Below are positions 1-9,138 of a stretch of 64,000 nt of DNA, one piece after another. The notes beneath the pieces were generated by a model. It was not told the origin of the DNA and did no database searches. It saw nothing but the letters and a program-made list of their open reading frames with translations. Made by a program: the position numbers and the translations under genes. The number at the start of each line of letters is the position of its first letter. Position 1 is the stretch's first letter. Source of the stretch: Winogradskyella psychrotolerans (lineage in GTDB: Bacteria > Bacteroidota > Bacteroidia > Flavobacteriales > Flavobacteriaceae). The stretch lies in NCBI RefSeq assembly GCF_018860565.1, contig NZ_JAHKPS010000029.1, positions 47,018 to 111,017 on the forward strand. The letters are read 5' to 3'.

Positions 1-51
1 AAGCGAAGTATAAAATAATGTTTGTGTTCTATAATCTTCACCGTTCAGATT

Positions 52-67
52 GTCCCCTTGAGGGGAC
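52..67. repeat. Short GC-rich inverted repeat
   Basis: A perfect 6-bp inverted repeat (GTCCCC / GGGGAC, loop TTGA) is followed by TTTAGGGGTGTTT in an otherwise AT-rich region. I recall similar CCCCTTGAGGGG-type palindromes as common intergenic repeats of Flavobacteriaceae. It could be the terminator of a gene left of the window, but no clean T-tract follows. Confidence 0.4.
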
Positions 68-133
68 TTTAGGGGTGTTTCTTTTTAGGATCTTGATTAA
101 GAAAAATTAAAGACTATTTAAAACAAATTAAAA

Positions 134-1450
134 ATGATTTCAAATATTAAAAATTCACTTTTTATTGCTGTCTTATGCGTTTCGCTTTTAGGTTTTTCTC
201 AAAATAACAGAAAAGAAAAAAGCATAATAAAAGCGGTAGATAAGCATACAGAAAATGCTATTGACTTGATTAAAGAATCAGTCAACATCAATAGCGGCAC
301 CATGAATTTTGAAGGTGTAAAAGAAGTGGGAAAACTCTATCAAAAGGAATTAGATAAATTAGGGTTTAAAACCGAATTGACTAATGGTGATGCTTATGGT
401 AGAGCAGGACATTTAATTGCAACAAGAAAAGGAAAAAAAGGCCCAAAATTTTTAATGATAGGTCATTTAGATACTGTTTTTGAATTAGATAGTCCTTTTC
501 AAGACTACACTATGCTTAACGATTCTATCATGAAAGGACCAGGCGTTGCCGATATGAAAGGTGGTGACGTTATCATCATTTTAGCCATGCAAGCTTTACA
601 CGATGCTGGACTTTTAGATGATATGTCTATAGAAATTGTAATGACAGGCGACGAAGAAAAGAGTGGGGACCCTTTAGAATTGTCTAAAAAAGCTTTAATC
701 GATGCCGCAAAACGCGCAGATATTGCTTTAGGCTTTGAAAATGGAGATAATAACCCAAAGACAATAGTGGTTTCAAGAAGGGGGTCTGCAGATTGGCAAC
801 TCAAAGTAACAGGAAACCCTGCGCATTCTTCTCAAATTTTCACAGAAGAAATTGGAGCAGGAGCCATTTATGAAACGTCTAGGATTTTAAATGAATTTTA
901 CGTTCAGTTAGCCAAAGAAAAAGATTTAACCTTCAACCCAGGATTCATTATTGGAGGTACAGCATTACAACCCGATGAAGATGGAACAGGTGGACATGCT
1001 TTTGGAAAATCTAATGTAGTATCTCAAGAGGCTATTGTTCGTGGAGACTTAAGAGCCGTGTCATTAGATCAACTGATTAAAGCTAAAGCCACAATGAAAA
1101 AGATAGTTTCTGAAAATTACCCAAAAACGAAGGCCGAATTAACATTTTCAGCAGGTGCATATCCACCATTAACCAAAACAGATGGAAATGTGAAGTTGTT
1201 AGAATATTATAATACCGTAAGTAAAGATTTAGGTTTTGGATCTGTCACAGCTGTAAATCCAAGAAATGCTGGTGCTGCAGATATTTCGTTTACTTCAGAA
1301 TATGTAGATATGGCAATTGATGGTTTAGGGCTTACAGGAGGTGGAGACGACCACACAATTAATGAAACCGGAGATTTAAATACGGTAGCAACACAAGCAA
1401 AAATAACCGCAGTTTTGATGTACAGGTTAGTGAATTCTAAATTGAAATAG
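134..1450 (+). CDS. Secreted M20-family metallopeptidase (glutamate carboxypeptidase-like)
   Basis: The 438-residue protein has an N-terminal signal peptide ending near GFSQ (about residue 23), so it should act outside the cytoplasm. The M20/M28 di-zinc pattern is visible: HLDTV at 111-115, GVADMKGG with Asp140, GDEEKSG with the probable catalytic Glu174, and a late DDHTINE with His407. Length and order fit M20 carboxypeptidase G2-like peptidases, which cleave C-terminal Glu or other residues from peptides or folate-like substrates. The substrate cannot be told from sequence. The next gene is also an exported hydrolase, 70 bp downstream, so the pair may work in peptide scavenging (inference). 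Confidence 0.85.
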   Translation: MISNIKNSLFIAVLCVSLLGFSQNNRKEKSIIKAVDKHTENAIDLIKESVNINSGTMNFEGVKEVGKLYQKELDKLGFKTELTNGDAYGRAGHLIATRKGKKGPKFLMIGHLDTVFELDSPFQDYTMLNDSIMKGPGVADMKGGDVIIILAMQALHDAGLLDDMSIEIVMTGDEEKSGDPLELSKKALIDAAKRADIALGFENGDNNPKTIVVSRRGSADWQLKVTGNPAHSSQIFTEEIGAGAIYETSRILNEFYVQLAKEKDLTFNPGFIIGGTALQPDEDGTGGHAFGKSNVVSQEAIVRGDLRAVSLDQLIKAKATMKKIVSENYPKTKAELTFSAGAYPPLTKTDGNVKLLEYYNTVSKDLGFGSVTAVNPRNAGAADISFTSEYVDMAIDGLGLTGGGDDHTINETGDLNTVATQAKITAVLMYRLVNSKLK

Positions 1451-1520
1451 GTATTAGGCATGAGGCATTAAGGATTAGGTTGAAAGCATTCATTTTAAGA
1501 AGAATATTAAATAAGAACAC

Positions 1521-2810
1521 ATGAAAAAAATTACCCTATTATGTTTGTTGAGTTTACAAATTGGATTTGCTCAAGATTATACAGAATATCATACAGGAAG
1601 TAATACAGATGCTATTACTAATCATGAAGCTGGAGTTTGTTTAATGGGTGGAGCAACGGAACAAGAAGATGCTATGATTTGGTTTTTAAATAAAGCAGAC
1701 GGAGGAGATGTTGTAGTGCTTAGAGCATCAGGAAGCGATGGTTATAACGATTATTTTTATACGGATTTAGCCTCAGATTTAAGTTCGCCAATTAATTCTG
1801 TAACCACATTTGTTATCAATAACGTTGCTGGCGCTACAGATTCTTATGTGTTACAAAAAGTAGCTGATGCAGAAGCCATTTGGTTTGCTGGTGGAGATCA
1901 ATACGATTATGTCAGTTATTTTAAGGATAATGCTATGGAAGATGCACTAAATACCTTTGTGAATACCAAACAAGGAGTCATTGGTGGTACTAGTGCTGGT
2001 TTGGCTATTTTAGGAGGTCATTATTTTTCTGCACAATATGGAACCTTGTCTAGTGAAGTCGCTTTAAGTAATCCATACCATCCAAGAGTCGCTATTGGTG
2101 AAAATGATTTTTTAGATATACCAAATTTGAATAACCTGATTACAGATTCGCATTACGACAGCCCAGACCGAAGAGCAAGACATAGTGTAATGTTGGCCAG
2201 AATTGCAACAGATAATGGTACACGTTCTTTTGGAATAGGCTGTAATGAATATACCGCAGTGTGTGTTGAACCAGATGGTAAAGCGTATGTGTATGGAGAG
2301 TATCCTGCTTACGATGAGTATGTTTATTTTTTACAAGCCAATTGTACCACAGATTTTGAGCCAGAAACTTGCGTGTCGGGTTCTCCTTTAACGTGGAATA
2401 GAGGAGCAGAAGCCATCAAAGTTTACAAAGTCCCAGGAACAGAAACAGGCGTGAATTATTTTGATCTCTCAGATTGGGAAACAGGCAGTGGAGGAGAATG
2501 GAGAAATTGGTCTATAGATAATGGTGTCTTTACATCAGTAGCAGGTACTAACCCACAATGTTCTTTATCTGTTTCAGAATTTGAAATGGCAAAAATTAAA
2601 GTGTATCCTAATCCGTTTGTAGATACCATTCAAATAGAATCTGATGTGGTATTAAAATCAGTTCAACTTATTGATATTTTAGGAAAAGCAATTCCCGTAA
2701 AATTACAGTCCGATATGACTATTAATGTGACATCATTAAGTTCTGGAATTTATTTTATGCAATTGAAAAGTGATTCTGCTACTCAAGTTGTAAGACTTGT
2801 GAAGAAATAG
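1521..2810 (+). CDS. Secreted cyanophycinase-like S51 peptidase with T9SS sorting domain
   Basis: The 429-residue protein has a signal peptide (residues 1-18, ending GFAQ). The peptidase S51/cyanophycinase fold is indicated by MGGATE near 42-47, WFAGGDQ at 121-127 and GTSAGL at 156-161 with nucleophile Ser158. The C-terminal about 75 residues start at KVYPNPF and end in VVRLVKK, a type A T9SS sorting domain, so the protein should be exported through the type IX system and anchored or released at the surface. Family members cleave cyanophycin or act as dipeptidases; the actual substrate is open. The central region (about 260-345) is family-specific and I cannot assign it. Confidence 0.85.
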   Translation: MKKITLLCLLSLQIGFAQDYTEYHTGSNTDAITNHEAGVCLMGGATEQEDAMIWFLNKADGGDVVVLRASGSDGYNDYFYTDLASDLSSPINSVTTFVINNVAGATDSYVLQKVADAEAIWFAGGDQYDYVSYFKDNAMEDALNTFVNTKQGVIGGTSAGLAILGGHYFSAQYGTLSSEVALSNPYHPRVAIGENDFLDIPNLNNLITDSHYDSPDRRARHSVMLARIATDNGTRSFGIGCNEYTAVCVEPDGKAYVYGEYPAYDEYVYFLQANCTTDFEPETCVSGSPLTWNRGAEAIKVYKVPGTETGVNYFDLSDWETGSGGEWRNWSIDNGVFTSVAGTNPQCSLSVSEFEMAKIKVYPNPFVDTIQIESDVVLKSVQLIDILGKAIPVKLQSDMTINVTSLSSGIYFMQLKSDSATQVVRLVKK

Positions 2811-2834
2811 AACGGTTGTATTGATTTTGAAACA

Positions 2835-3437
2835 ATGGACTTATTTAATTCTGAAATAGATGCTAATCTTTTACCATTTGATGGAGAAGTCAATTATTAC
2901 GGCTCCATAATGACTGTTGAAAAAGCACAAGAATATTACGAAAAATTATTTCAATATATTGATTGGGAGAATGATAAAGCCATCATTTTTGGAAAACTAA
3001 TTATTACGAAACGAAAAGTAGCGTGGTATGGAGATCAACCATTTAGTTATACCTATTCTAAAACTACAAAATCGGCATTACCTTGGAATAAAGAGCTCTT
3101 AGAACTCAAGAAAATGGTAGAAGCCAAAACAGGAGAAACTTTTAATTCATGCTTACTTAATTTGTACCACAGTGGAGAAGAAGGTATGGCTTGGCATAGT
3201 GATGGAGAAAAGGATTTAAAAAAGAATGGAGCCATTGCATCTTTAAGTTTTGGTGCAGAACGTCATTTTTTATTTAAACATAAAGCGACTAAGCAAAACG
3301 TTTCTGTTCAGTTAGAAAAAGGCAGTTTGTTGGTAATGAAAGGATCTACTCAAACCCATTGGTTACATCGCTTACCTCCAACTAAAAAAGTAAAAACACC
3401 AAGGATTAATTTAACGTTTAGAACTATAGAATATTAA
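2835..3437 (+). CDS. AlkB-like 2-oxoglutarate/Fe(II) DNA dealkylase
   Basis: At 200 residues this is the size of ALKBH2-type proteins. The iron-binding set is present: WHSDGE with His121 and Asp123, and HWLHRLPP with His178 as the likely third ligand. The 2-oxoglutarate-binding arginines lie in PRINLTFR (Arg190, Arg196), and NLY (109-111) matches the co-substrate pocket. Members oxidatively remove alkyl groups from 1-methyladenine and 3-methylcytosine. There is no signal peptide, so it is cytoplasmic. Its stop codon directly abuts that of the convergent waaA with no spacer. Confidence 0.88.
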   Translation: MDLFNSEIDANLLPFDGEVNYYGSIMTVEKAQEYYEKLFQYIDWENDKAIIFGKLIITKRKVAWYGDQPFSYTYSKTTKSALPWNKELLELKKMVEAKTGETFNSCLLNLYHSGEEGMAWHSDGEKDLKKNGAIASLSFGAERHFLFKHKATKQNVSVQLEKGSLLVMKGSTQTHWLHRLPPTKKVKTPRINLTFRTIEY

Positions 3438-4676
3438 TTAAGATTCTAAATAAGCCATAATTTTTAAAACAGCGCCAGTATTAGAGTCTATAAAAGATTT
3501 AGTAATATTACCTTGCTTTTTTCTCAATACATCATCAGTAATTAAAGCGCTTAAAGAAGCGTTGAAGGCTGAAGAACTCGCTAAACTAGTAACTCCTCCT
3601 AAATTAATAAGTTCTTTAGCTTCAGGAAACTTGTTGTAGTTCTTTCCAATAAGAATTGGAATGCCAAAAACAGCAGGTTCTAGTATATTATGCAAACCAG
3701 TTGTTCCTGCGCCTCCACCAACATAAGCCATATCTGCATAGCTATAAGCTTTGCTTAAATACCCAATGGTGTCTAAAATAAAGACTTTATAATGGGCTAA
3801 ATTTTGATGTTCAGTTAATTCTGAATAACAAATGGTTTTTACGTTTAATTGTGATTTTAAAGAAGCCACATAACTAGGCTTTATATTATGTGGAGCAATT
3901 ACAAACTTTACATCTGCATTAGTATTAGAATTTATGAAATCCATATATAATTTATCATCATCTGGCCAAGAGCTTCCAAAAACCACACATAATTTGTCGT
4001 TTTTAAATTCTTCAATAAAAGAAACTGTATTGTCAACTTTTAATTGATTTGAAACCCTATCAAATCGTGTGTCGCCAGAAACAGAAACAGCATTATACCC
4101 AATACTATGAAGTAATGTTTTAGAGTTTTCGTCTTGTGTAAAAATATGATTGAACGCAAACAGCGCAGACTTTGCATAACTGCCATGCCATTTAAAAAAA
4201 ATGTGATCTTTTCTAAATACAGCAGAAATTAAAATCGCTTTTAGGTCACGTTTTTTAATTTCATGTAAAAAATTAGGCCATATTTCATATTTTACAAATA
4301 GTGTGTAATCGGGATTTACCAAATCTAAAAAACGTTTGGCATTTGCTTTGGTGTCAAGCGGAAGGTAAACTACAACATCGGCGATTTTTGCGTTTTTTCT
4401 AACGTCATAACCAGAAGGCGAAAAGAAAGACAATACGACTTTGTAGTCAGGATGCTTAGCTTTTAAAGCTTCAAAAACAGGTAAGCCTTGTTCATATTCG
4501 CCTAAGGACGCACAATGAAACCAAAAGGTTTTGTCTTCTGGAGTAATGGTTTTTTTAAGTCTTGAAAAGGTGTTTTTTCTGCCAATAACTCCCTGTTTCA
4601 ATTTAGAATTGAATAATGAAGCAATTGTAATAACAAAATTTGCTAAGTAAATTCCTATGGAATAGAGTCCTTTCAA
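3438..4676 (-). CDS. waaA: 3-deoxy-D-manno-octulosonic acid (Kdo) transferase
   Basis: This is a 412-residue GT-B glycosyltransferase that adds Kdo from CMP-Kdo to lipid IVA in LPS inner-core synthesis. The N-terminal hydrophobic stretch (about 4-22) is the membrane anchor typical of WaaA. FHCASLGEYEQG at 53-64 contains the catalytic Glu60. The C-terminal domain carries the donor-binding signature GGGAGTTGLHNILEP followed by GIPILIG. Length is normal for the family. It is transcribed alone, divergently from the DegT aminotransferase gene, which is also a sugar/envelope gene. Confidence 0.93.
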   Translation of the reverse strand: MKGLYSIGIYLANFVITIASLFNSKLKQGVIGRKNTFSRLKKTITPEDKTFWFHCASLGEYEQGLPVFEALKAKHPDYKVVLSFFSPSGYDVRKNAKIADVVVYLPLDTKANAKRFLDLVNPDYTLFVKYEIWPNFLHEIKKRDLKAILISAVFRKDHIFFKWHGSYAKSALFAFNHIFTQDENSKTLLHSIGYNAVSVSGDTRFDRVSNQLKVDNTVSFIEEFKNDKLCVVFGSSWPDDDKLYMDFINSNTNADVKFVIAPHNIKPSYVASLKSQLNVKTICYSELTEHQNLAHYKVFILDTIGYLSKAYSYADMAYVGGGAGTTGLHNILEPAVFGIPILIGKNYNKFPEAKELINLGGVTSLASSSAFNASLSALITDDVLRKKQGNITKSFIDSNTGAVLKIMAYLES

Positions 4677-4719
4677 AAAAAAGATTTGTGCTAAAATACA
4701 TTTCTTTCAATTAAAAGCA

Positions 4720-4750
4720 TTGGCTCAGCCATTACAATTTTGTATTTTCG
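4720..4750 (+). promoter_or_regulatory. Candidate flavobacterial promoter for the 4800-8249 operon
   Basis: TTG at 4720-4722, a 20-base spacer and TATTTTCG at 4743-4750 match the TTG-N17..23-TAnnTTTG consensus with one mismatch in the -7 box. It lies 49 bp before the aminotransferase start. A short AGCC/GGCT hairpin with a T-run follows at 4756-4771 and could be part of the leader. Confidence 0.4.
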
Positions 4751-4799
4751 CTTAGAGCCTTTGGCTTTTTTTATTATACACTAAAATGTAGTCTTTAGA

Positions 4800-5948
4800 A
4801 TGAGAAAAATACAAATGGTTGACCTTCAGAGTCAATACGCAAAAATAAAAGATGTTGTAGATCCATCGATAGCAGAAGTGATGGAAAGTGCTGCATTTAT
4901 CAATGGACCTAAAGTACATCAATTTCAAAAAAATCTTGAAGATTACTTAGGAGTTAGAAATGTTATTCCTTGTGCCAATGGTACAGATGCTTTGCAAATC
5001 GCCATGATGGGCTTAGGCTTGCAGCCTGGAGATGAGGTGATAACAGCCGATTTTACGTTCGCAGCCACTGTTGAGGTTATTGCATTATTACAATTAACTC
5101 CAGTTTTAGTAGATGTGAATCCCGTAACGTTTAATATTGATGTCGCTGCGATTGAAAAAGCAATTACACCAAAAACTAAGGCTATTGTGCCAGTTCATTT
5201 ATTTGGACTTCCGGCAGAAATGGATGCCATTATGGAATTAGCGAAAGCACATAACTTATACGTCATTGAAGATAATGCGCAAGCTATTGGAGCAAGTTAT
5301 ACACATAGCGATGGTAGTAAAACCAAAGCAGGAACCATAGGGCATGTAGCTTCTACGTCGTTTTTTCCATCTAAAAACTTAGGTTGTTATGGAGATGGTG
5401 GCGCCATTTTTACTAATGATGATGATTTGGCCCATAAAATTAGAGGTATTGTAAATCATGGAATGTACGAACGATATCATCATGATGTGGTTGGTGTAAA
5501 TTCACGTTTAGATTCTATTCAAGCCGCTGTTTTAGATGCTAAATTACCGCATTTAGATAGCTACAATACAGCTAGACGAAACACAGCAAGAAAATATAAT
5601 GAAGCTTTTAAAGATCATCCTAATATTGTAACTCCAACAGGGTTAGAGCATGGAGATAGTAGTGATGATCATGTTTTTCATCAATATACACTTAATTTAA
5701 AAGGAGTAGATAGAGATGCTCTTGTAGCACACTTACAATCAAAAAATATTCCATGTGGAGTGTATTATCCAATTCCGTTGCACAGACAAAAAGCGTATAT
5801 GGATGAGCGTTATAACGAATCAGATTTTCCAGTTACCAATGCCTTAATCCAATCTGTGATTTCACTTCCAATGCATACAGAACTTGATGATGAACAAATT
5901 GAATGTATCACAAGTACAGTTTTAAATTTTATACAGACAAATAAATAA
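4800..5948 (+). CDS. DegT/DnrJ/EryC1/StrS-family sugar aminotransferase
   Basis: The 382-residue protein is a PLP-dependent fold-type I aminotransferase of the DegT family, which transfers an amino group from Glu to a nucleotide keto-sugar. Lys192 in SFFPSKNLG forms the Schiff base, Asp158 in EDNAQA contacts the pyridine nitrogen, and NGTDAL (60-65) is the usual cofactor-phosphate motif. It lies one base upstream of galE, so the two are co-transcribed. That context, with waaA nearby, suggests a role in a surface glycan or LPS sugar. The exact sugar cannot be predicted. Confidence 0.9.
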   Translation: MRKIQMVDLQSQYAKIKDVVDPSIAEVMESAAFINGPKVHQFQKNLEDYLGVRNVIPCANGTDALQIAMMGLGLQPGDEVITADFTFAATVEVIALLQLTPVLVDVNPVTFNIDVAAIEKAITPKTKAIVPVHLFGLPAEMDAIMELAKAHNLYVIEDNAQAIGASYTHSDGSKTKAGTIGHVASTSFFPSKNLGCYGDGGAIFTNDDDLAHKIRGIVNHGMYERYHHDVVGVNSRLDSIQAAVLDAKLPHLDSYNTARRNTARKYNEAFKDHPNIVTPTGLEHGDSSDDHVFHQYTLNLKGVDRDALVAHLQSKNIPCGVYYPIPLHRQKAYMDERYNESDFPVTNALIQSVISLPMHTELDDEQIECITSTVLNFIQTNK

Positions 5949-5949
5949 T

Positions 5950-6969
5950 ATGAAGATTTTAGTAACAGGCGGTTTAGGTTTTATTGGGTCGCATACCGTT
6001 GTTGAATTACAAAACGAAGGCTACGAAGTCGTAATTATAGATAATTTATCCAATTCTTCAATTGAAGTTTTAGATGGTATCACTGCTATTACGAATAAAA
6101 AGCCACATTTTGAAAAATTAGATTTAAGAGTAAAACAAGACGTACAGGACTTTTTTAAACGTCATAATGATGTTGTTGGAGTCATTCACTTTGCCGCAAG
6201 TAAAGCGGTTGGAGAAAGTGTCGCTGAACCTTTAATGTATTATGAAAATAATATTACAACTTTGGTTTATATGCTTCAGGAATTAAGTGGTTTAAATACT
6301 AAGAATTTTATTTTTAGTTCATCATGTACGGTTTATGGTCAAGCAGATGAATTGCCAATTACTGAAAATGCACCTGTTAAAGTTGCAGAATCTCCTTATG
6401 GAAATACAAAACAAATAGGTGAAGAAATTATTAGAGACGTCTGTAAAGTAAATGGAGATGTTAACGCTATTGCTTTACGTTATTTTAATCCTATCGGAGC
6501 GCATCCTTCAACAGAAATAGGGGAATTACCTATTGGAGTGCCGCAAAATCTAGTACCTTTTATTACGCAAACGGGAATTGGTATACGAGAACAATTATCT
6601 GTTTTTGGAGGAGATTACCCAACGTCAGATGGTACTTGTGTTAGAGATTATATTCACGTGGTAGATTTAGCAAAAGCGCATGTACTGGCTTTACAGCGAT
6701 TATTGAATCATAAAAACGATTCTAATTTTGAGTTTTTTAACTTAGGAACAGGAAAAGGAAGTACAGTTTTAGAGGCTGTTCAGTCTTTTGAACGCGTTTC
6801 TGGGAAATCTTTAAATTATAAAATTGTAGATAGACGCGAAGGAGATGTCATTTCGGCTTATGCTGAAACGTCCAAAGCCAATAAGGTTTTAGGTTGGAAA
6901 ACCGAATTGACCTTAGACGACGCAATGGATTCTGCTTGGAAATGGGAACAAAAAATAAGAACTAAATAA
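5950..6969 (+). CDS. galE: UDP-glucose 4-epimerase
   Basis: This 339-residue extended short-chain dehydrogenase interconverts UDP-glucose and UDP-galactose. The NAD-binding motif GGLGFIG is at 7-13, SSSCTVYG around 123-130 supplies the catalytic Ser, and the YxxxK pair is Tyr150/Lys154. Length and the GTCVRDYIHV sequence are typical of GalE. It starts one base after the aminotransferase stop and ends two bases before the next gene, so it sits in the middle of a three-gene operon and probably supplies sugar nucleotides for surface polysaccharide. Confidence 0.93.
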   Translation: MKILVTGGLGFIGSHTVVELQNEGYEVVIIDNLSNSSIEVLDGITAITNKKPHFEKLDLRVKQDVQDFFKRHNDVVGVIHFAASKAVGESVAEPLMYYENNITTLVYMLQELSGLNTKNFIFSSSCTVYGQADELPITENAPVKVAESPYGNTKQIGEEIIRDVCKVNGDVNAIALRYFNPIGAHPSTEIGELPIGVPQNLVPFITQTGIGIREQLSVFGGDYPTSDGTCVRDYIHVVDLAKAHVLALQRLLNHKNDSNFEFFNLGTGKGSTVLEAVQSFERVSGKSLNYKIVDRREGDVISAYAETSKANKVLGWKTELTLDDAMDSAWKWEQKIRTK

Positions 6970-6971
6970 TT

Positions 6972-8249
6972 ATGAAAACTTTACTTGGGATTTTAGTATT
7001 GCTCTGTACAGTAACACTTACGGCACAGAACACGTATTTACACTGTGGAAAATTGATAGATACAAAATCAGGTAAAGTACAAAAGAAGAAAACTATTGTT
7101 GTTTCTGGCGATAAAATAATTTCGGTTGAAAATGGCTATATAAATCCAACAAGTGCAGAAGATATCACAGTAGATTTAAAGTCTAAAACGGTCATGCCAG
7201 GCTTAATAGATATGCATGTTCATATTGAAGGCGAAACGAGTCCAAAAGCCTATCTTAATAAATATACCTTGAATGATGCAGATGTAGCTTTTAATTCTAC
7301 AAATTATGCGAAAGTCACCTTAATGAGTGGTTTTACAACGGTTAGAGATTTAGGAGGTTCTGGAGTAAATATAGCATTAAGAAATGCCATAAACGCAGGA
7401 AAAGTTGTTGGTCCAAGAATTTTTACAGCAGGTAAATCATTAGCAACGACAGGAGGTCATGCCGACCCAACAAACGGATCTAGTAAAAATCTTATGGGTG
7501 ATCCTGGTCCAAAGGAAGGCGTGGTTAATGGTGTCGAGGATGCGAAGAAAGCAGTAAGACAACGGTATAAAAACGGAGCAGACTTAATTAAAATAACAGC
7601 AACAGGCGGTGTTTTGAGTATGGCTAAAAGTGGACAAAATCCACAATTTACTGTCGAAGAAATAAAAGCAATTTGCGAAACAGCCAAAGATTATGGCTTT
7701 CATGTAGCTGCACATGCCCATGGAGATGAAGGGATGCAACGTGCCATTTTAGGTGGAGTAAAAACGATTGAGCATGGTACTTTAATGAGTGATGAAACTA
7801 TGGAGCTTATGAAGAAGCACGATGTTTATTTAGTGCCAACCATTACAGCAGGTAAGTTTGTGTCTGATAAAGCAAAGATTTCGGGTTATTATCCTGAAAT
7901 TATTGTTCCTAAAGCTTTAAATATTGGACCAAAAATTCAAAATATGTTTGGTAGAGCTTATAAATCAGGTGTGGGAATTGCCTTTGGTACTGATGCTGCT
8001 GTATTTTATCATGGTGATAATGCTAAAGAGTTTGGTTATATGGTTGAAGCAGGAATGCCTGCAATTGAAGCGCTTCAAAGTGCAACAGTTACCAATGCTA
8101 TGTTGTTACAAATGGAAGATAAAATTGGACAAATTAAACCTAATTATTTAGCAGATATTATTGCTGTAAATGACGATCCAATAATTACAATTTCTACTAT
8201 GGAAAACGTCACTTTTGTAATGAAAAACGGCATTATTTACAAAAAATAG
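6972..8249 (+). CDS. Exported amidohydrolase (prolidase/imidazolonepropionase-like)
   Basis: The 425-residue protein has a signal peptide (cleavage after TLTA, about residue 18) and an amidohydrolase TIM barrel. The metal ligands are HVH at 82-84, Lys207 in LIKITATGG (the position of the carboxylated Lys), the HVAAHAH segment at 244-250, EHGT with His268 and GTDAA with Asp341. The pattern is closest to metal-dependent Xaa-Pro dipeptidase/aryldialkylphosphatase-type members. It is translated two bases after galE but has no obvious link to sugar metabolism. The substrate is unknown. Confidence 0.85.
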   Translation: MKTLLGILVLLCTVTLTAQNTYLHCGKLIDTKSGKVQKKKTIVVSGDKIISVENGYINPTSAEDITVDLKSKTVMPGLIDMHVHIEGETSPKAYLNKYTLNDADVAFNSTNYAKVTLMSGFTTVRDLGGSGVNIALRNAINAGKVVGPRIFTAGKSLATTGGHADPTNGSSKNLMGDPGPKEGVVNGVEDAKKAVRQRYKNGADLIKITATGGVLSMAKSGQNPQFTVEEIKAICETAKDYGFHVAAHAHGDEGMQRAILGGVKTIEHGTLMSDETMELMKKHDVYLVPTITAGKFVSDKAKISGYYPEIIVPKALNIGPKIQNMFGRAYKSGVGIAFGTDAAVFYHGDNAKEFGYMVEAGMPAIEALQSATVTNAMLLQMEDKIGQIKPNYLADIIAVNDDPIITISTMENVTFVMKNGIIYKK

Positions 8250-8438
8250 CCCATTTTAAGCGAAATTTTGATTATTGAATGTGTAACCCTTAAGCTACAA
8301 CGATGCGAATATGTTAATTGTTGTAGTGTCTGATTTTCAATATGATAATATCAAAAGGGGTTAACCCTGTTTTAACATTCATTTCTTGGAGTTGGTCATC
8401 AATCTTCGTTGCTTTGCAGTGAATGATAATTGAACAAC

Positions 8439-8630
8439 ATGAAATTGATTAGTATTAAAAGAGAGACCAAAACAGAAGGTCGCTTCACAAAAAAAATGGG
8501 TGTATTACAAACTAAAGTCACCTACATCAAAAAACAATTTTTAAGTATTCCATACAAAACACTTCACAAATATCGTGAAACTTATTATGGTGAAATTAAA
8601 GATTGCGAAGATTGTAAACTAGCGCGTTAA
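8439..8630 (+). CDS. Small conserved-looking protein with a CxxC pair
   Basis: I place the start at the ATG at 8439 rather than the in-frame TTG at 8430, giving 63 residues. The product is strongly basic (RETKTEGR, TKKMG, YIKKQF) and ends in DCEDCKLAR, a CxxC that might bind metal or nucleic acid. There is no signal peptide or membrane segment. Its stop overlaps the lspA stop by two bases in convergent orientation. Base composition is like that of its neighbours. I do not recognise a family. The 180 bp upstream hold a CTACAAC/GTTGTAG inverted repeat (8295-8326) and a GGGTTAACCC palindrome (8358-8367). Confidence 0.6.
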   Translation: MKLISIKRETKTEGRFTKKMGVLQTKVTYIKKQFLSIPYKTLHKYRETYYGEIKDCEDCKLAR

Positions 8631-9127
8631 GCAATCTTTTCTTTTTTCTTGTTGTTAAAAACACCACTGAATAGTAGCATTACCATTCCTATGGTAACAG
8701 ACATATCAGCAACATTAAAGATTCCTGTTTTAAAAACACCGCCTAAATCAATAAAGAAAAAGTCAGTGACTTCACCGAAAACAATTCGGTCAAAGACATT
8801 GGCTATACCTCCTCCTGCAATACAGCAAAAGGCAATAAGGCTTAATCTGTCTAATTCTTTAGTTTTTAAAATATAATATATCACATAAGCTAAAACAAGG
8901 GTTGGTAAAACTAACAAGAAGATTAACCTAAGCGTAGGATTCATATCACTTCCCATACCTAAAAAAGCTCCTTTGTTTTCTACCCAAATAAGTTGAAAAT
9001 AATCTTGTATAACATTGATTTGGCCTTTACCTCCTTTAATCATTGTTGTTCTAACAATTACTTTAGAAATTTGATCAATGGCAATATTAAAAGCTATGAG
9101 TAATACAATAAATAGTGATCTGTTCAA
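8627..9127 (-). CDS. lspA: Lipoprotein signal peptidase (signal peptidase II)
   Basis: This 166-residue inner-membrane aspartyl protease removes signal peptides from lipid-modified prolipoproteins. Four hydrophobic segments are visible (about 5-25, 66-87, 96-112, 137-157). The catalytic pair is Asp113 in NVFDR and Asp141 in FNVADMS, and the NKGAFLG motif (51-57) is conserved. It starts 11 bp after the fabD stop, so it is the last gene of a minus-strand run with fabD. Length is normal. Confidence 0.93.
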   Translation of the reverse strand: MNRSLFIVLLIAFNIAIDQISKVIVRTTMIKGGKGQINVIQDYFQLIWVENKGAFLGMGSDMNPTLRLIFLLVLPTLVLAYVIYYILKTKELDRLSLIAFCCIAGGGIANVFDRIVFGEVTDFFFIDLGGVFKTGIFNVADMSVTIGMVMLLFSGVFNNKKKEKIA

Positions 9128-9138
9128 AGTGATTGGGT

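Noticed and set aside
505..804. Minus-strand frame of 99 codons inside the M20 peptidase gene
   Set aside because: It lies wholly opposite a gene with clear motifs and has no signature of its own.
4756..4771. Short AGCC/GGCT hairpin with T-run upstream of the DegT gene
   Set aside because: Only a 4-bp stem, lying between promoter candidate and gene; too weak to call a terminator.
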